Part shown: piece by piece, positions 23,872 to 35,103 of the stretch
Position numbering within the stretch: the first letter of the stretch is position 1
Layout of the letters: each line of letters opens with the position of its first letter
Source: Taiwanofungus camphoratus
Taxonomy: Eukaryota > Basidiomycota > Agaricomycetes > Polyporales > Taiwanofungaceae
Assembly (NCBI GenBank): GCA_003999685.1
Contig: CP021223.1
Coordinates: forward strand, 2,294,001-2,358,000
Length of the DNA stretch: 64,000 nt
Reading direction: 5' to 3'
Notes under the pieces: generated by a model
What the model was told of the DNA's origin: nothing
The model's input: the letters and a program-made list of their open reading frames with translations, nothing else
Databases searched by the model: none
Made by a program: the position numbers and the translations under genes

Positions 23872-25753
23872 ATGCCTAGTTCTTCATCTGAAACCATCGA
23901 ATCAGATTCAGATTACAATATGCATTCCGTCAGTCCTACAGTCCAAATTATGGCTGATGGATGGTATCATGTGGTATGTTTGGTATTTCGGTGTTTTCTT
24001 ATCATTATTAAGATCACTATCGCATCTTAGACACCTCCAAGTCGTGACTTAGCGGAAACGCAGCCTTCCATAAGTGTGACCGGGTGGCAGTCTTATGTGA
24101 TATGTTCATTTAATCAGAATACATGTGTTTTATTGATCAAGTAGTATCTCATCAGCCTGGGGATGATGTTCAGGTTGAAGGCAATAGTGAGTGGGAAAGG
24201 GACGAAGTAGATCGAGCTTTGGAAGGTTAGCCTCACTCACTGTAGGGAAGAAACCTCTTTAATTATTTCTATTAGAAGAACAGATTACAAGTGCAAGAGC
24301 TTTCAAAGAAGGGGTGTCTACAGTAAGCCAGTATGTATATCTATCCAACAATTAACTTGAAGCCATTCCAGGTGAGTTGCAATGCCCAGCAGAGCCCTTC
24401 AGAGGGATTGCAGCCTACAGCACCAAGTGTTGGTGTGTCAGTGAACAATGAGACTATGCTTCCTTCACTAGTTAATGGAGCGGAGACATATCCAATGATA
24501 TACCAGTGGGTGCGATCAGCAGCATCAGAAGCAGTAATAACGGGACTCCATGAGGCTGTCGCTTTATTTTGTGAAGAGACATGCAACAACGAGGAACAGC
24601 GGAGAGATCTAGAAGATGTACTCAATGCGGTAGGGCACACAATTTGCAAAGCAGTTGCCCACAAGCTACAGACCCTGATGGGTATGATGGTGATTCGGAG
24701 GACTTTGAAAAGGACATGGAGCTAGAGATGTGTTCAGTGTGGAAGAGGGGAGTCAAGCAGGGAAGGCGTACAACCAATATATTAAACGTGAGTGTGATCA
24801 CATTGCATATAGCCGTTCTTGATAATTGCATTTTGTAGGATCAATTTCGTGAATATTTGTGCATGAAAGGGGTACTGCCCACTTGTGATGCTTGTCCGTC
24901 TGATTGCATAGATATCACAGCGGTTGAGGCTTATGCTGCTGGTACGAGCGATGGGCCAGATATTGCTGCCCCCAGACTAGATTGGATGGTGAACTTCAAA
25001 TCATCATGGAACAGGGAGACAATACATATTTTATCAAAGGATTTCTTAAGGGAAGTCAAAGCAGGTGACCATAGGCCGTTGGAATATGATCCTGTGGAGA
25101 TGAAGCTGGAGAAGATGATGGCAAGCTGCCAATCTAAGTTGCAACAAGTCCGAATGGACTTCCTTGCCATTCATGGTCAGCAGGCGATGAAGTTGCAGCA
25201 GAAGAAGATGGATAGCAAAATTCAGGCGAGGAGGAACACTCGATGAAGTGGGGTGAGTTGATGAGGCGAAACAATGTATATAGCTAACTCGATGACCCTT
25301 CAGACCTATAATCATTGTTGCAACATTGTGGATGCCCATCAGACCACCGATTCGTCGATATGGGGTCATATCAGAACAATATTAAATATTTTAGATGTTG
25401 GAGGAATGAGTTCTGATCAGACCGATCCGGAAAGTGTGGGAGTAAGTATTCACAACAAAAAATTACGAAGGGTTCCTTTGGAATGGCAGAATGCAGAATT
25501 AACCACACTCTGAAAGCAGATAGATTCATATGGCGATTCATTGTTGTCACAGGGCCTGTTGCGGGGTAACAGGCCATATCCTCGATCTGTCGACCCAGCA
25601 GGTTTACCTTCATGTCGCCAGCCAATGTCCCACTTACCGGTTAATTTCTACAATGCGGAATGGTTGAAAGCTTGCTCCAAAAACCAGCGATTCAAATTAC
25701 ATCCGGGATCACCAGTCGCTATCCCTATGCTGGTAGGCATCAACCGTCAATAA
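23872..25753 (+). pseudogene. Accessory gene of the transposon, left side of the core
   Basis: Starts with MPSSSSETIESDSDYN in exon 23872-23973; the first 16 bases lie in the arm. Later exons are visible near 24120-24231, 24276-24320, 24362-24670, 24700-24790, 24838-25246 and 25300-25753, with short introns. The last part carries an acidic GGMSSDQTDPE segment and PMSHLPVNFYNAEWL. This C-terminal pattern (GMSSD, then LP-NFY--WL) is one I associate with proteins encoded in Agaricomycete Tnp2-type elements; the function is not known. One in-frame TGA lies at 25511-25513, inside an otherwise open last exon. Exon borders in the middle are uncertain. Confidence 0.55.
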
Positions 25754-26050
25754 CATTTCTTTGACTACTAATTGAATCGGTTGTAGTCAGAGCATAAAGT
25801 CTCTGAGTAGCTCTCTCCTCACTCATGCACTAGCATTGAATTTTGTAGCATTACTTTCAATTATAGTGCATGTACAAACTGTAACATAAATTATAGACTT
25901 GAAAGTGAACAAGTGGAAGTGAACACTACCTCTGTAGTGCCTGTCTCGGTGTCACTGCACAAAATAATCTGTCAGGATCAGTAATCCTGCATAAATACTA
26001 TTGTGAGTGGCTACTTTGAGTAAACCTAGCGGTATTTGATACTCACATGT
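25754..26050. other. Core spacer, AT-rich
   Basis: Between the end of the accessory gene and the solo LTR. AT-rich with no recognised feature. Confidence 0.4.
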
Positions 26051-27542
26051 TGATACGACCTAGAGAGTCCTGGACTGTGGGGATGAACCTAGGGAGTAGG
26101 TCTGACACGTCCCAATGAGTAGGGAGAGAGCTAAAGCAGTGGGGTACCTGTGAAGGATACCAGAGGGAAAGGTGAGTGAAGGGACACGACAGAGAAACTA
26201 CCTAGACCACTGTCAGGGGCCTAAAAGTCTAGTATGTGCAGAGAAGTAAGGGGCCAATGAATCCTGCACGACAGGATTTTATGCCGAGGTGCGGACAGTC
26301 CCAGGAAGGTAGGAGCGTGGTCTTCTAATCCAATGGCAGTGGGCTGGTTGAATGCCAGCCAGGTGCAAAGGAGTCGAAGGAACTGAGAGCGTACTGGTAG
26401 TGAACCGAGAACCAAAAGATAAATCGAAAACTGATGTAATCGGGATAGGGGATACTGCTGAGGGCTGATGTCGTAGAAATGGTACGTAGGGCTGGCGTAG
26501 GCGATGACTGATAGGCTAGACTGTGCGCTACACGTGCCTATGAGGTATAATGAGGGCGGAGGCATGCCAGATGAGGAGGAGGAGGGGGACTGGTTACTCA
26601 GACTGAAGTTACTCCAACTTCGGGAACGTAGGACATAGGCAACGTAGAACTGCTGCGATATACAATATAATAGGACTGCTGGCTGGCGATAGGCGTAGAT
26701 ATGATGTAGAGGAACCTTGTCAGACTGTAGGGAAGCCTTAGAGCAGGGGAAACCCAAATCTGAACTCTGGGGGACAAGTCTGTAGATTCTGCGAGACAAG
26801 ACGGGAGCACGTATCTTCCCTCTCGTCTGGTAGGTACAGGAGACTACATAAAGGGTCCATGGTGTCAAAGTATCTTATGCAAAATAAAACTGAAGAAATC
26901 GAAAACAAACCGAAAATCGTAAAATCTAGAATCCAATTCGCGTACCATATGGGGAACTAAACTGAAGTAGGACATGAAACAGGGACACTGAATGCGGTAG
27001 AAAGGTTACCGGGGAATGGCACAAGGTGAGGGATTCTTATCTAGAGATCATCATATGGAAGGTGGGCTATCTAATCAGGCCTTGGAGGGGAACAGGGATC
27101 TAAAAGTGTTGAACCGTCAAGCCGATGCATAGGTGGTCTAGGCCATACCAAGGGATCATATGGACGTCATGAACAAGAGGCCGGGATTCCGGACCGAGGG
27201 ACCGAGGACCAGAACCGAGGACCGAAGACTGATAACCGAAGGACTCGAGATCGATGACCGAAAACCGAAGACTGAAGGACTTTTGCTCAGTTTTCCTTGG
27301 CCAACAAGAAGGAAGAGTATGAGGGACTGCTCTGTGGGATAGAGGCTTCCGAGGTGCGCTGTAGAACTTCCGATATCTGAAGTCTAGATAATGATGTTTT
27401 GACGCATTGACTGGATTTCTCGGGTGGCATTATGATGCACGGATGGTGGGTCTTTGTCCTGATGATCTGTAGAGTAGTCTAGAAGCGCATATAAAACCGA
27501 AAATAGGTGCTTTCAGGGCACAGAGGAGTACCAGACTTATCA
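26051..27542 (-). mobile_element. Solo LTR (1.49 kb) inserted in the transposon core
   Basis: On the minus strand it starts TGATAAGTCTGG and ends CGTATCA. It is collinear with the + strand copy 2373-6254 once the nested block there is set aside. It lies between the convergent 3' ends of the accessory gene and the transposase. No coding part and no clear target duplication. A purine-rich minisatellite (units like GGACCGA) near 27190-27275 has more units than in the other copy. Confidence 0.85.
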
Positions 27543-27860
27543 GCGTTATAAAGGCTTAAAAACGTAGGTGTGAGCATCCCATTCTATCTGCACGGCATGA
27601 CATATTTGGTGGGAACAGGGGATGATTTCTGGCTTGTCGTGCAGTTTCTTCATCTATAGCGATGCACCGAAGTTGGGATAGGCTAGAAAAGAATTGGACA
27701 TGGTTGTTGGAATAGATAAGTAATGATGGATTGCAAGGAAAAAGTGTTCAGTTCTTGCATTCTCATTGAAGTCATGAGAGGGAGTTGAAAATATCTGACA
27801 TATCAATCCAGGGACCAGCTTTGTCTCCCTGCGTACGGCCTGAAAAAATACAACACTATT
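27543..27860. other. Core spacer, nothing recognised
   Basis: Between the solo LTR and the last recognisable transposase exon. It should contain the transposase 3' end. No repeat or domain is seen. Confidence 0.4.
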
Positions 27861-30800
27861 TCATTCAGTTGATTTATGGTCCACATACTGAACACCCCAA
27901 ATTGTATAGCGGCTGTAGGGGAAGGCGTTGCATGTGAGTGACCATCCCATCAGTTCTGATTGTATCATATTGGATATTGATGATAGAGAATCGTAGATGT
28001 CTTGATCTAGCAATATCAGTGTAGACCAGTTGATTTTAGTGGTTCTGGTCTTGGGGGGATGCGTTGGGTTATCAATGATATCTTGGCTAAAGGTGTGGAT
28101 ATCTGTCATCAGAGTATCACGTTTATCTGCTCCGTAACAAGCTTCAAGGATTGGTGTACAGTCTTGGAGAATCTTTGGACAGTCGTCGTGCTTTAGAAAC
28201 ATTTTGATGTTTGCCACCGTGCAGAAAGCCTCCAGCATAGTTTTTTCTAGTTGACCTGTGAATGACCATGTAAGTGTGGTTCATTTTTCTGGATCAATGC
28301 ACCGCTGACCTTGCTTATTGTTTGTGTTGACCTGTTGTAGCATTCCTATAACCCTCTCAAACAGAAACATCCACCACCTATGTACTGGTCTGAACCGAAG
28401 GAGACACTCCCTCAAATGTAAGGAGTTGTGATGGTTAGGTAAGAGTTGGACTCCGGGCTGCAGGTCAAGGAGAGTAGACAAGTATGCATGCATGTGTTGC
28501 ATATATTGTCCTTTGTGTTCCATGGATGTCTGATATGAGATTGCCTGTCACACTGCACATGTGAGAAGCATAGTGCTGTGAGCTAAGGAATGGCGGTGCG
28601 CTTCATGTGCAGGTAGGTCAGTCATACCATCTCTGTACCACCATTTTATCAAAGATACAGGTAGCTCGAATTCAACACCAGCCTTCCATTCGTCAGCCTT
28701 GAGTTTTCCGTGGGCTTTGGTACCAATGGTTGGGGGTGGGCCACTTGAGTATAGTGGTCTTGTGGTTCTTGCAACGTCGTCCTGAATGTGTTTCAAGTCC
28801 TTCTTCGTGAATACCACACTGGGTACGTCTTTGTTTACTGGACTGGACACCTGTGTCTCTGACGCATATTCACTGACAATGTCTTCTCCAATTAACATAA
28901 TGTTCAGGGAGCCCGCTTCTATGACAGCAGCAGTCGGAGCTGCTGTGTTTGCGCTGCTTGATGGTGGGTTTAATTGGGCCTGAGTGAGCAAGTAAGTATC
29001 CAAGGTGTTCTACGATATTCACTGCAGGTGGACTCACCAGCAACGTATCAACAATGGTCACCTTTTTCAATTTTTTAGTTGCTCCCCAAGTAAATTGATT
29101 GATTTGTCTTTCTTGGCAAACATGTCTCAACGCATGTTTTGAACATCTCAGAAGCTTCTTGGATATTGGATTGGATGCAAGAATTCAGTTCACCTTAGCA
29201 ATATCCTTGTCAGATGCGCTATCTGCTTCATTGTTGATGGCGTTGGCTTTCCATTCACCAACCGGTGATGCGCACTATAACACTCCAACCCCAACGGGGT
29301 ACGACCTAGAGAAGCTGGAAGGCTATAGAACTAGTTAGTGTGGAGGGGAGAGTCAGCAGCAAAGGGTTTCCGATCTCAAATGGGTCGAGAGATGTCTACG
29401 AAGGTCTTCGATGACCTTCGGTGTGTGTCGCGACTGCTTGATGTAGCTTTAATGCGCTACTATGCTGTACTATACTAAGGAGAGGCTTAAATGTGAGAAC
29501 TTAGCTGATACACAGCCCTTCAAAATACTGTAGAAGGCGGACTTGGGTTAGAGAGAGATGCTAGCGCAACCCTTCGATGTGGCTCGAAGGCGGACGTAAG
29601 ACTGAACGCAACTCTTCGACGGATGTCAAAGACAGACGAGACGCAACCCTTCAAAATACTGTAGAAGGCGGATAGTAGACGCAACTCTTTGAACGTAATC
29701 GAAGATGGAAGGACACAGTAGAACGCAGTAGGTGACTGAATCGAAGGTGCTCTTCTTGAGCTCTGCAGGATGGGGGAAAACTTCTCTGTCGTTCTGAGAC
29801 ACCATACATCGTGTTTATACTACTGTACTATAATGTAAGGCGCATCGGGAGTGGCATAGTATGAGTGGCATCCTAACTACTTGCATACTACGAACTACAG
29901 AGTGGCCTGTAGAGGGGGTGGCTACTTGTCGTCACTAGAAAGGCTGAAACAAAGGAACATACATGAAATATGCTAAGACAAGACCTGGGGCCGTAGCATT
30001 ATCGAGTACATCGAGTGGCGCGTTGTAGCAGATCGAGCGATATCGGAGTGGTGAGACCAGTCACGTGCGAGGACATTGAGTGGCAACTGCGTATGACGTA
30101 TTGTGCGTAGAGGGACCGGTACACCGAAACATCGGACCAGAACTGGTGGAGTGGCGGTGGCGTGATTCGAGGCTATCGGAGAGTCCTGCGGTGGCTTTTC
30201 GGGCTGTATCGGACGCGTCGAGTGGCGTCAAAGCCATGACTAAGGTCCTAGGGCTGAGTGAGGGCACTCTGCAGGGCCTAGAAGTGCCTGGTGCCTATCA
30301 CCGGTACATCCATGCCAAGGACTGTTCTGAAATAATACTGAGTAATGCCGAGAAACAGATTGTGCATTGAGTCTACAACAATGTATCTTGTTGGATCCCA
30401 GTAAGGTAGGCGCATGAGCTCAGACCATCAGACACCATTTTGCTTGACTAATCTTGCCTGTTGAGCCTTGGTACTAGCATCCCGCCACTGAGAAGCGGCA
30501 TGCCGCACTTCATCCCCATTTTTCATCACCCAGATAGGCATGTCAATATTGTTGATATCTTTTGATTTCAGATGACACCAAGCACAGAAACAAGTTGACC
30601 CATGACCTGCCATTCCACTAACTTTACATGCACCAGGCAGATCGGCCACAAGAGTTGCGATGGCTGATCGAGCCTTTCGACCATGAGGATGCAGGTAAGT
30701 TCTTGAATACCAGATACCTTGTTCTCATGAGGGCAACAGCTTATTCACCAGTGGCCGCAAGAAATGGTTAACCTCATCAAGAGACAGCTCTTTGGGTCCA

Positions 30801-32391
30801 GGAATGACTCCCATTAAGTAGAGATTCTCTGGCTTGAAGCGGAGGCTAGGTGGTAGGTTCAGGCATGACATAACAATTGACCCAGTAGAAGCTGATTTTC
30901 CTGCCACTTTATTGAGGTAGGGATTGAACCAATCCACAGAGAGGGACCACAGTAGCCATAGCTCGTCTCCAGGACCATCTCTGAATGGCTTTCCATTGTA
31001 AGTGAAATCCTGCACAGTTGAGCCATCGCTGATGTCAGATAGATTGTGCATGCTACAGATTTCATTACCCCTTTGCATGGCTGCCTCCATACCAGGGCGG
31101 CAGAGAAGGCTGCCGACAAAGACATCAAAGTCTTGTACAGCAAATGGCTGAAGAGGTGCACGGATAATTTCACCATCTAGAACTTGATGAGTCATCAAAG
31201 TGGTGTTGCAGGGTGCACTGGATGGATGGCATTGGTTTTGGCAGCGGGAAGGATATATGGGTAAGTGCCCATCATAAGATGGTTTGTAGGTACAACAGCA
31301 CTTTGGGCAGGCTGCCCATATGGTGATTGTTGGTTCCAGGTCGAACACTCACCTTACACTGTGAATATTGCAAGGAAAGGTATCCAGAAGCTTCTGCTCT
31401 TGATAGGTGGGTCCATTACCCTGTCCCAGCGCGCATGTTACCAACACCTTCAGCATTTGTAAGGTGAAGTTACAAGAGGTGCGTGTAACATGTCCAAGCA
31501 CATTCAGGACCAACACGATCCACATGGAGATGAGGAGGAGAGGGTTGATCTTATTCAATGGATGATTAAACCATTTGACTAGGTACGTCGATATCAATTT
31601 ACATTCATTTTCAATGATGGAAAGGCATACCTGTACTAACTTGAGCTGCAGATTCCACTGCTTCTTGGACCGGTTCATTGCCTGACACCTGGACTCTCCG
31701 CTTGCTAATATCCTTTAGATGATCATTCATGCGTTCCATCATAGCATCCCGAAGTAAGCACATTTCCATTCCTTCTTCTTCAGCATATGCTTCTCTGACA
31801 GTGGAGCAGGTAGATTTCAACCATTTCTCCTCTTTCTCCAGTGCCTCCAGTGTCGAAGAAGTGGCTTCACTTTCTATCACCGCAGCGAGCGCATCCTTGG
31901 TCAACTGTGCGGTGTTGTTGACATGCAACGAGACCTCGATGTCAAGTAAGTACAATTCTTTATACGTCATTTTGTTACGCTCTAATGTGGGCAGATAGTC
32001 CATTGGTTGCTGAGCTGGACAGGGGGATTTAATGACCAAATCATCGGTGACCAGAAATGGTTGACTCACTTGGATGCCTCTCTCACAAGGCATCACATGG
32101 TGAGCCTGTACAACCCTTGTTTTGCATGGTGATGTTGAAGACTCCTTTGGTAAGGTCATCAACAGCTGTATTGGGAGTTGTGTTGGTAAGTGTTTCTTGT
32201 GGCTGTGATAAATGTCCCTCATGCTGTTTCTGTAAAAAAGTCATAGTGAACACATCAGAAAACATAGGATTTACTGAGGTATGTACCATTTCATTGTCAC
32301 AACGTTGATGCTTTCGGTACTCATTGTATCCAATTAGTTTTCCCCCACACTTGTGCGACTTGCAATTGCATTTGGACTGACGCTGTGACAT
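27861..32391 (-). pseudogene. Tnp2-type (CACTA/Plavaka-like) transposase, decayed
   Basis: Minus-strand gene, interrupted by an insertion at 29266-30300. From the N-terminus: a Cys/His cluster (CNCKSHKCGG...HQRC) at 32391; an acidic helical region (31611-32222); a zinc-ribbon-like AACPKCCCTYKP near 31310; the core with DWFNPYLNK and GVIPGPKELS (30725-31000); VADLPGACKVSG with a following C-x2-C (30560-30660); DPTRYIVVDSMHNLFLG (about 30335-30400); the ADEW segment (28640-28720); and a C-terminal HRWWMFLFERV domain (28281-28523). These are the marks of Tnp2-family transposases of Agaricomycetes. In-frame stops are visible, for example near 29185 and 30430, so it is not functional. Confidence 0.85.
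29266..30300. mobile_element. LTR-like insertion (1035 bp) inside the transposase
   Basis: Ends TGATGCGCAC and GTGCCTATCA, flanked by CCGG on both sides (29262-29265 and 30301-30304). Transposase coding resumes on both sides of the site, as expected for an insertion with a 4-base duplication. It has no coding capacity. Part 29510-29700 is made of short hairpin repeats. It may be a solo LTR or a small terminal-repeat element; the TGAT...ATCA ends resemble those of the LTR at 3594-5908. Confidence 0.7.
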
Positions 32392-33518
32392 TTGTTGTTA
32401 GATACCTGGGATTTGGTGGATGTTCTCAATACACACGTTGTAGATAGCGTATTTTTTATATATGCAGCTTGACAACACAAATATGAAGCCCATATCCATT
32501 GTATTGTAGTACTTTGTAAGATACTAAAAATAAGGAATTTCTTGTATTCTAATGGATGTGCACTAAGTTGGTAGATGAATGACACCTGTTGTGCAGCCAA
32601 ATATGTTCTGTCACTCTAATGTGCAGGTTCTTCAACTCTGAAGACCAGTTACACTTTCATGCCCTGGAGAGCCTTCCTCAGAAGTCAATTAATAGCAGAA
32701 ACATAGAGTATATTTTTCAAGTTTCAGATTTTATGTTACATAAGGCTAATCGACTATGAGCAAGCTCTGGCAGGTTGTCAGGCCAACTCACATTGTTCAG
32801 AAAATGTCATAATCTACCGGACGATAGATAGTGAGATCTACATACACTCCCGACGCAACGCAGTGAGAAACCTACTATATCTTTAGTTGTGAAACCTGTA
32901 CATGACTCTGAAACACTGCAGTGAGACCTGCCCCTTTGGCAGTGAGATTTAGATTAGCTGTGATGGATGACCAGATCAGGCGAGCAGTACAAGTCAAAAG
33001 GGACAACTCGCAAAAAAATTTCCCTTCACTCTCTTGTCCAGTAAGGTCCTATCCAAGTCTTCCATCCAGCAGCTGACCATCGTCCACTGCTCGCTAGCTC
33101 GAGTTTTTTAGCTACCCACCTTCCCCCCTGATGTACAGTACAGAGCGATCAATAGAAATAATAGATAGTAACATAACCTGGTGGGCAGCAGCTGCCAGAC
33201 TGAGGGCTGTGCTCCTTATGGCAAGTATGGTGTAGCTGGGCTCAACTTCAGTCTGATGAACTTTGTGAAGTCGATTGGTATATTGTAGTGTGTATTGAAT
33301 TTGAGACTTATATTACATAACATAAGTCTAATCGACGACAAGTCAGCTCTATCTAGTAGCCGGGTAATCTCGCATTGCGTCAGTATATGTTTATATTGTA
33401 ATGTATAAGAAAATAAATCTATGTCGCAGGAAAGATCTACTAATCAACATTATAAGTTGAACTGTCCTCACTAACAGCACTATTTCCACTATCCACAGCC
33501 ACAGAGATTAAGACATCA
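32392..33518. other. Core spacer between transposase and WD40 gene
   Basis: No gene recognised. Contains the likely transposase promoter near 32400-32700. Two related stretches (about 32720-32830 and 33290-33410) share a TACATAA...CTAATCGAC motif in direct orientation, which may be remnants of another insertion. Confidence 0.4.
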
Positions 33519-35103
33519 TCAGTTTCGAACATTACCCCTACATTGGTGACCACTGCTTGTAGCAAGGGATAGATTTCTTGAAGGAAGTGCGCATTGAACA
33601 CATTGATCACAAAGGTTGTAACGATGACAGTCAGCAGAATTTGCCGTCAACCCATGGTACCATCTCTTGCGGCCTTCAAGGACAAGTCGGAAGACATGTT
33701 TGAATGCATGTTCTCGCTCTGCTGATGGAAGGTTATTCAATGCAATGTCAGTTTGAAAGCAGTTACTTGACTTACATATGACCATATCTTGATGTCGGCT
33801 TCTCCACTGGATGCTGCAGTGACGATTAAAACCCGATTGCTATCTGAATACATCTGTCCAGGATAAATAACTATCTATATTGTAGGATATTCAAACTGAA
33901 CTCACCTCTACCGTCTGCACCAGAGTTCCTGCTGCACAACAAGGAATGAGGTAGTGTTTGCATAGAATCATTTTTGAACTGACCACTGCCATGCATAAGG
34001 CTTTCCAAAAATTGACCATTTTCTCAGTCAAATACTCTAGCAAACCCATCATCTCCACCACACACCACGTGTGTAGCATCAACTGCCACTTGCATGGGAT
34101 AGTTGCGCTGAATTGCATACGGAAACGAGCAGATGCGTTCCATAGACGGAAAGCGATACTGGTCCATGCCATCACACAAATTGGAGATGAAAACCATGTT
34201 CTGATCTGCGGCCAATGTGGCCCACCCACTATGGCAGTTGTTGGCGTAAGTCTGCTGAACACAGCAATCAAATGTATACGTACATGCATGTAGGGATCTG
34301 CTTTGACCACTTCAGTGACCACAGTTCTATACTGTAACAGAAACTGTATGTCCAGACATCAGATACGACATCTTGTAACATAATGATAAAGGACCTACAT
34401 TTCATGTGACTCAAGATAGTACGTCGCTATACTGGCACCATCGTCACAGAAATGAATGTTCTTTTCTATATATGGATGACTAGGTGGCATCTCATTGAGC
34501 TTTTCCATTGTACCTAGAAATTAATACTTGTAAACGGAAAATACATCGATGTACTCAGCAAAAAATAATATGATCACTTACTGCTTGGAGTCAGCTTCCA
34601 TACCTCTGTTCCACTGCTGATGCTGGCTATCCTGCCATAATGAGAATCAAAATCAACATCCTTGACAGCGCCATTGTGTGCAGCAGTCAAGGAAAGGAAT
34701 TCAAACAATGCCTGTAATAAATGTAAGAATGGAATAAATCTGAAGCTCACAACGCACTGCGCTATCCCGACACTCATAAATATGTAAAGTCCCATCGACA
34801 CAGCCAAATACAAAGGCCGACTGGTTCTTGCCATGACCTAATTCTATCCAGACAATTGCACTGATAGGTCCGTGAAAAAGGCACTGGATTTCCTGTAACT
34901 TCTCGCCAGATTGAAGGTTCCAGATGACGAGCAAAGCATCATCTCCACTGCTAAGTAACAAGCTTCTGTCAGGGCTGATGAAAATAGAATTAGCATCTTT
35001 GTAGTGGTGCCTGAGGGAGTGAACTAATATGAACTAATCACAAGTGTCAGCAGAGCAAATTAAATTCGTGTGTAGCAAGTTGTACCAATGAAGAACTAGG
35101 CAT
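33519..35103 (-). CDS. WD40-repeat protein carried by the transposon
   Basis: Starts on the minus strand with a tiny exon, 35103-35086 (MPSSSL); its first 16 bases are in the arm repeat. A 52-base intron follows and exon 2 begins at 35033. WD40 blades are visible: SPDRSLLLSSGDDALLVIWN, then FVFGCVDGTLHIYE, AAHNGAVKDVDFDSHYGRIA, and VCGGDDGFARVFD. The C-terminal part (HAFKHVFRLVLEGRKRWYHG) is not a blade. WD40 propellers are binding platforms; the partner is unknown. At least five exons; internal borders are not all certain, and whether the frame is intact throughout was not established. Confidence 0.65.

Larger units (their letters stand above)
19031..23887 (+). repeat. Left arm of the palindrome (4.86 kb inverted repeat)
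   Basis: Reverse complement of 35088-39935. Positions pair as i with 58975-i over almost the whole length, so there is almost no indel; the one clear length change is nine bases near 19300. The inner half shows no difference in any encoded segment compared; substitutions are concentrated in the outer 1.5 kb. Contents from outside in: subterminal array, Spt5-like gene (minus), bidirectional control region, first codons of the accessory gene. Confidence 0.97.

Noticed and set aside
32720-33410. Possible short LTR pair (shared TACATAA...CTAATCGAC motif)
   Set aside because: The shared sequence is too short and diverged; no ends or target duplication are found.
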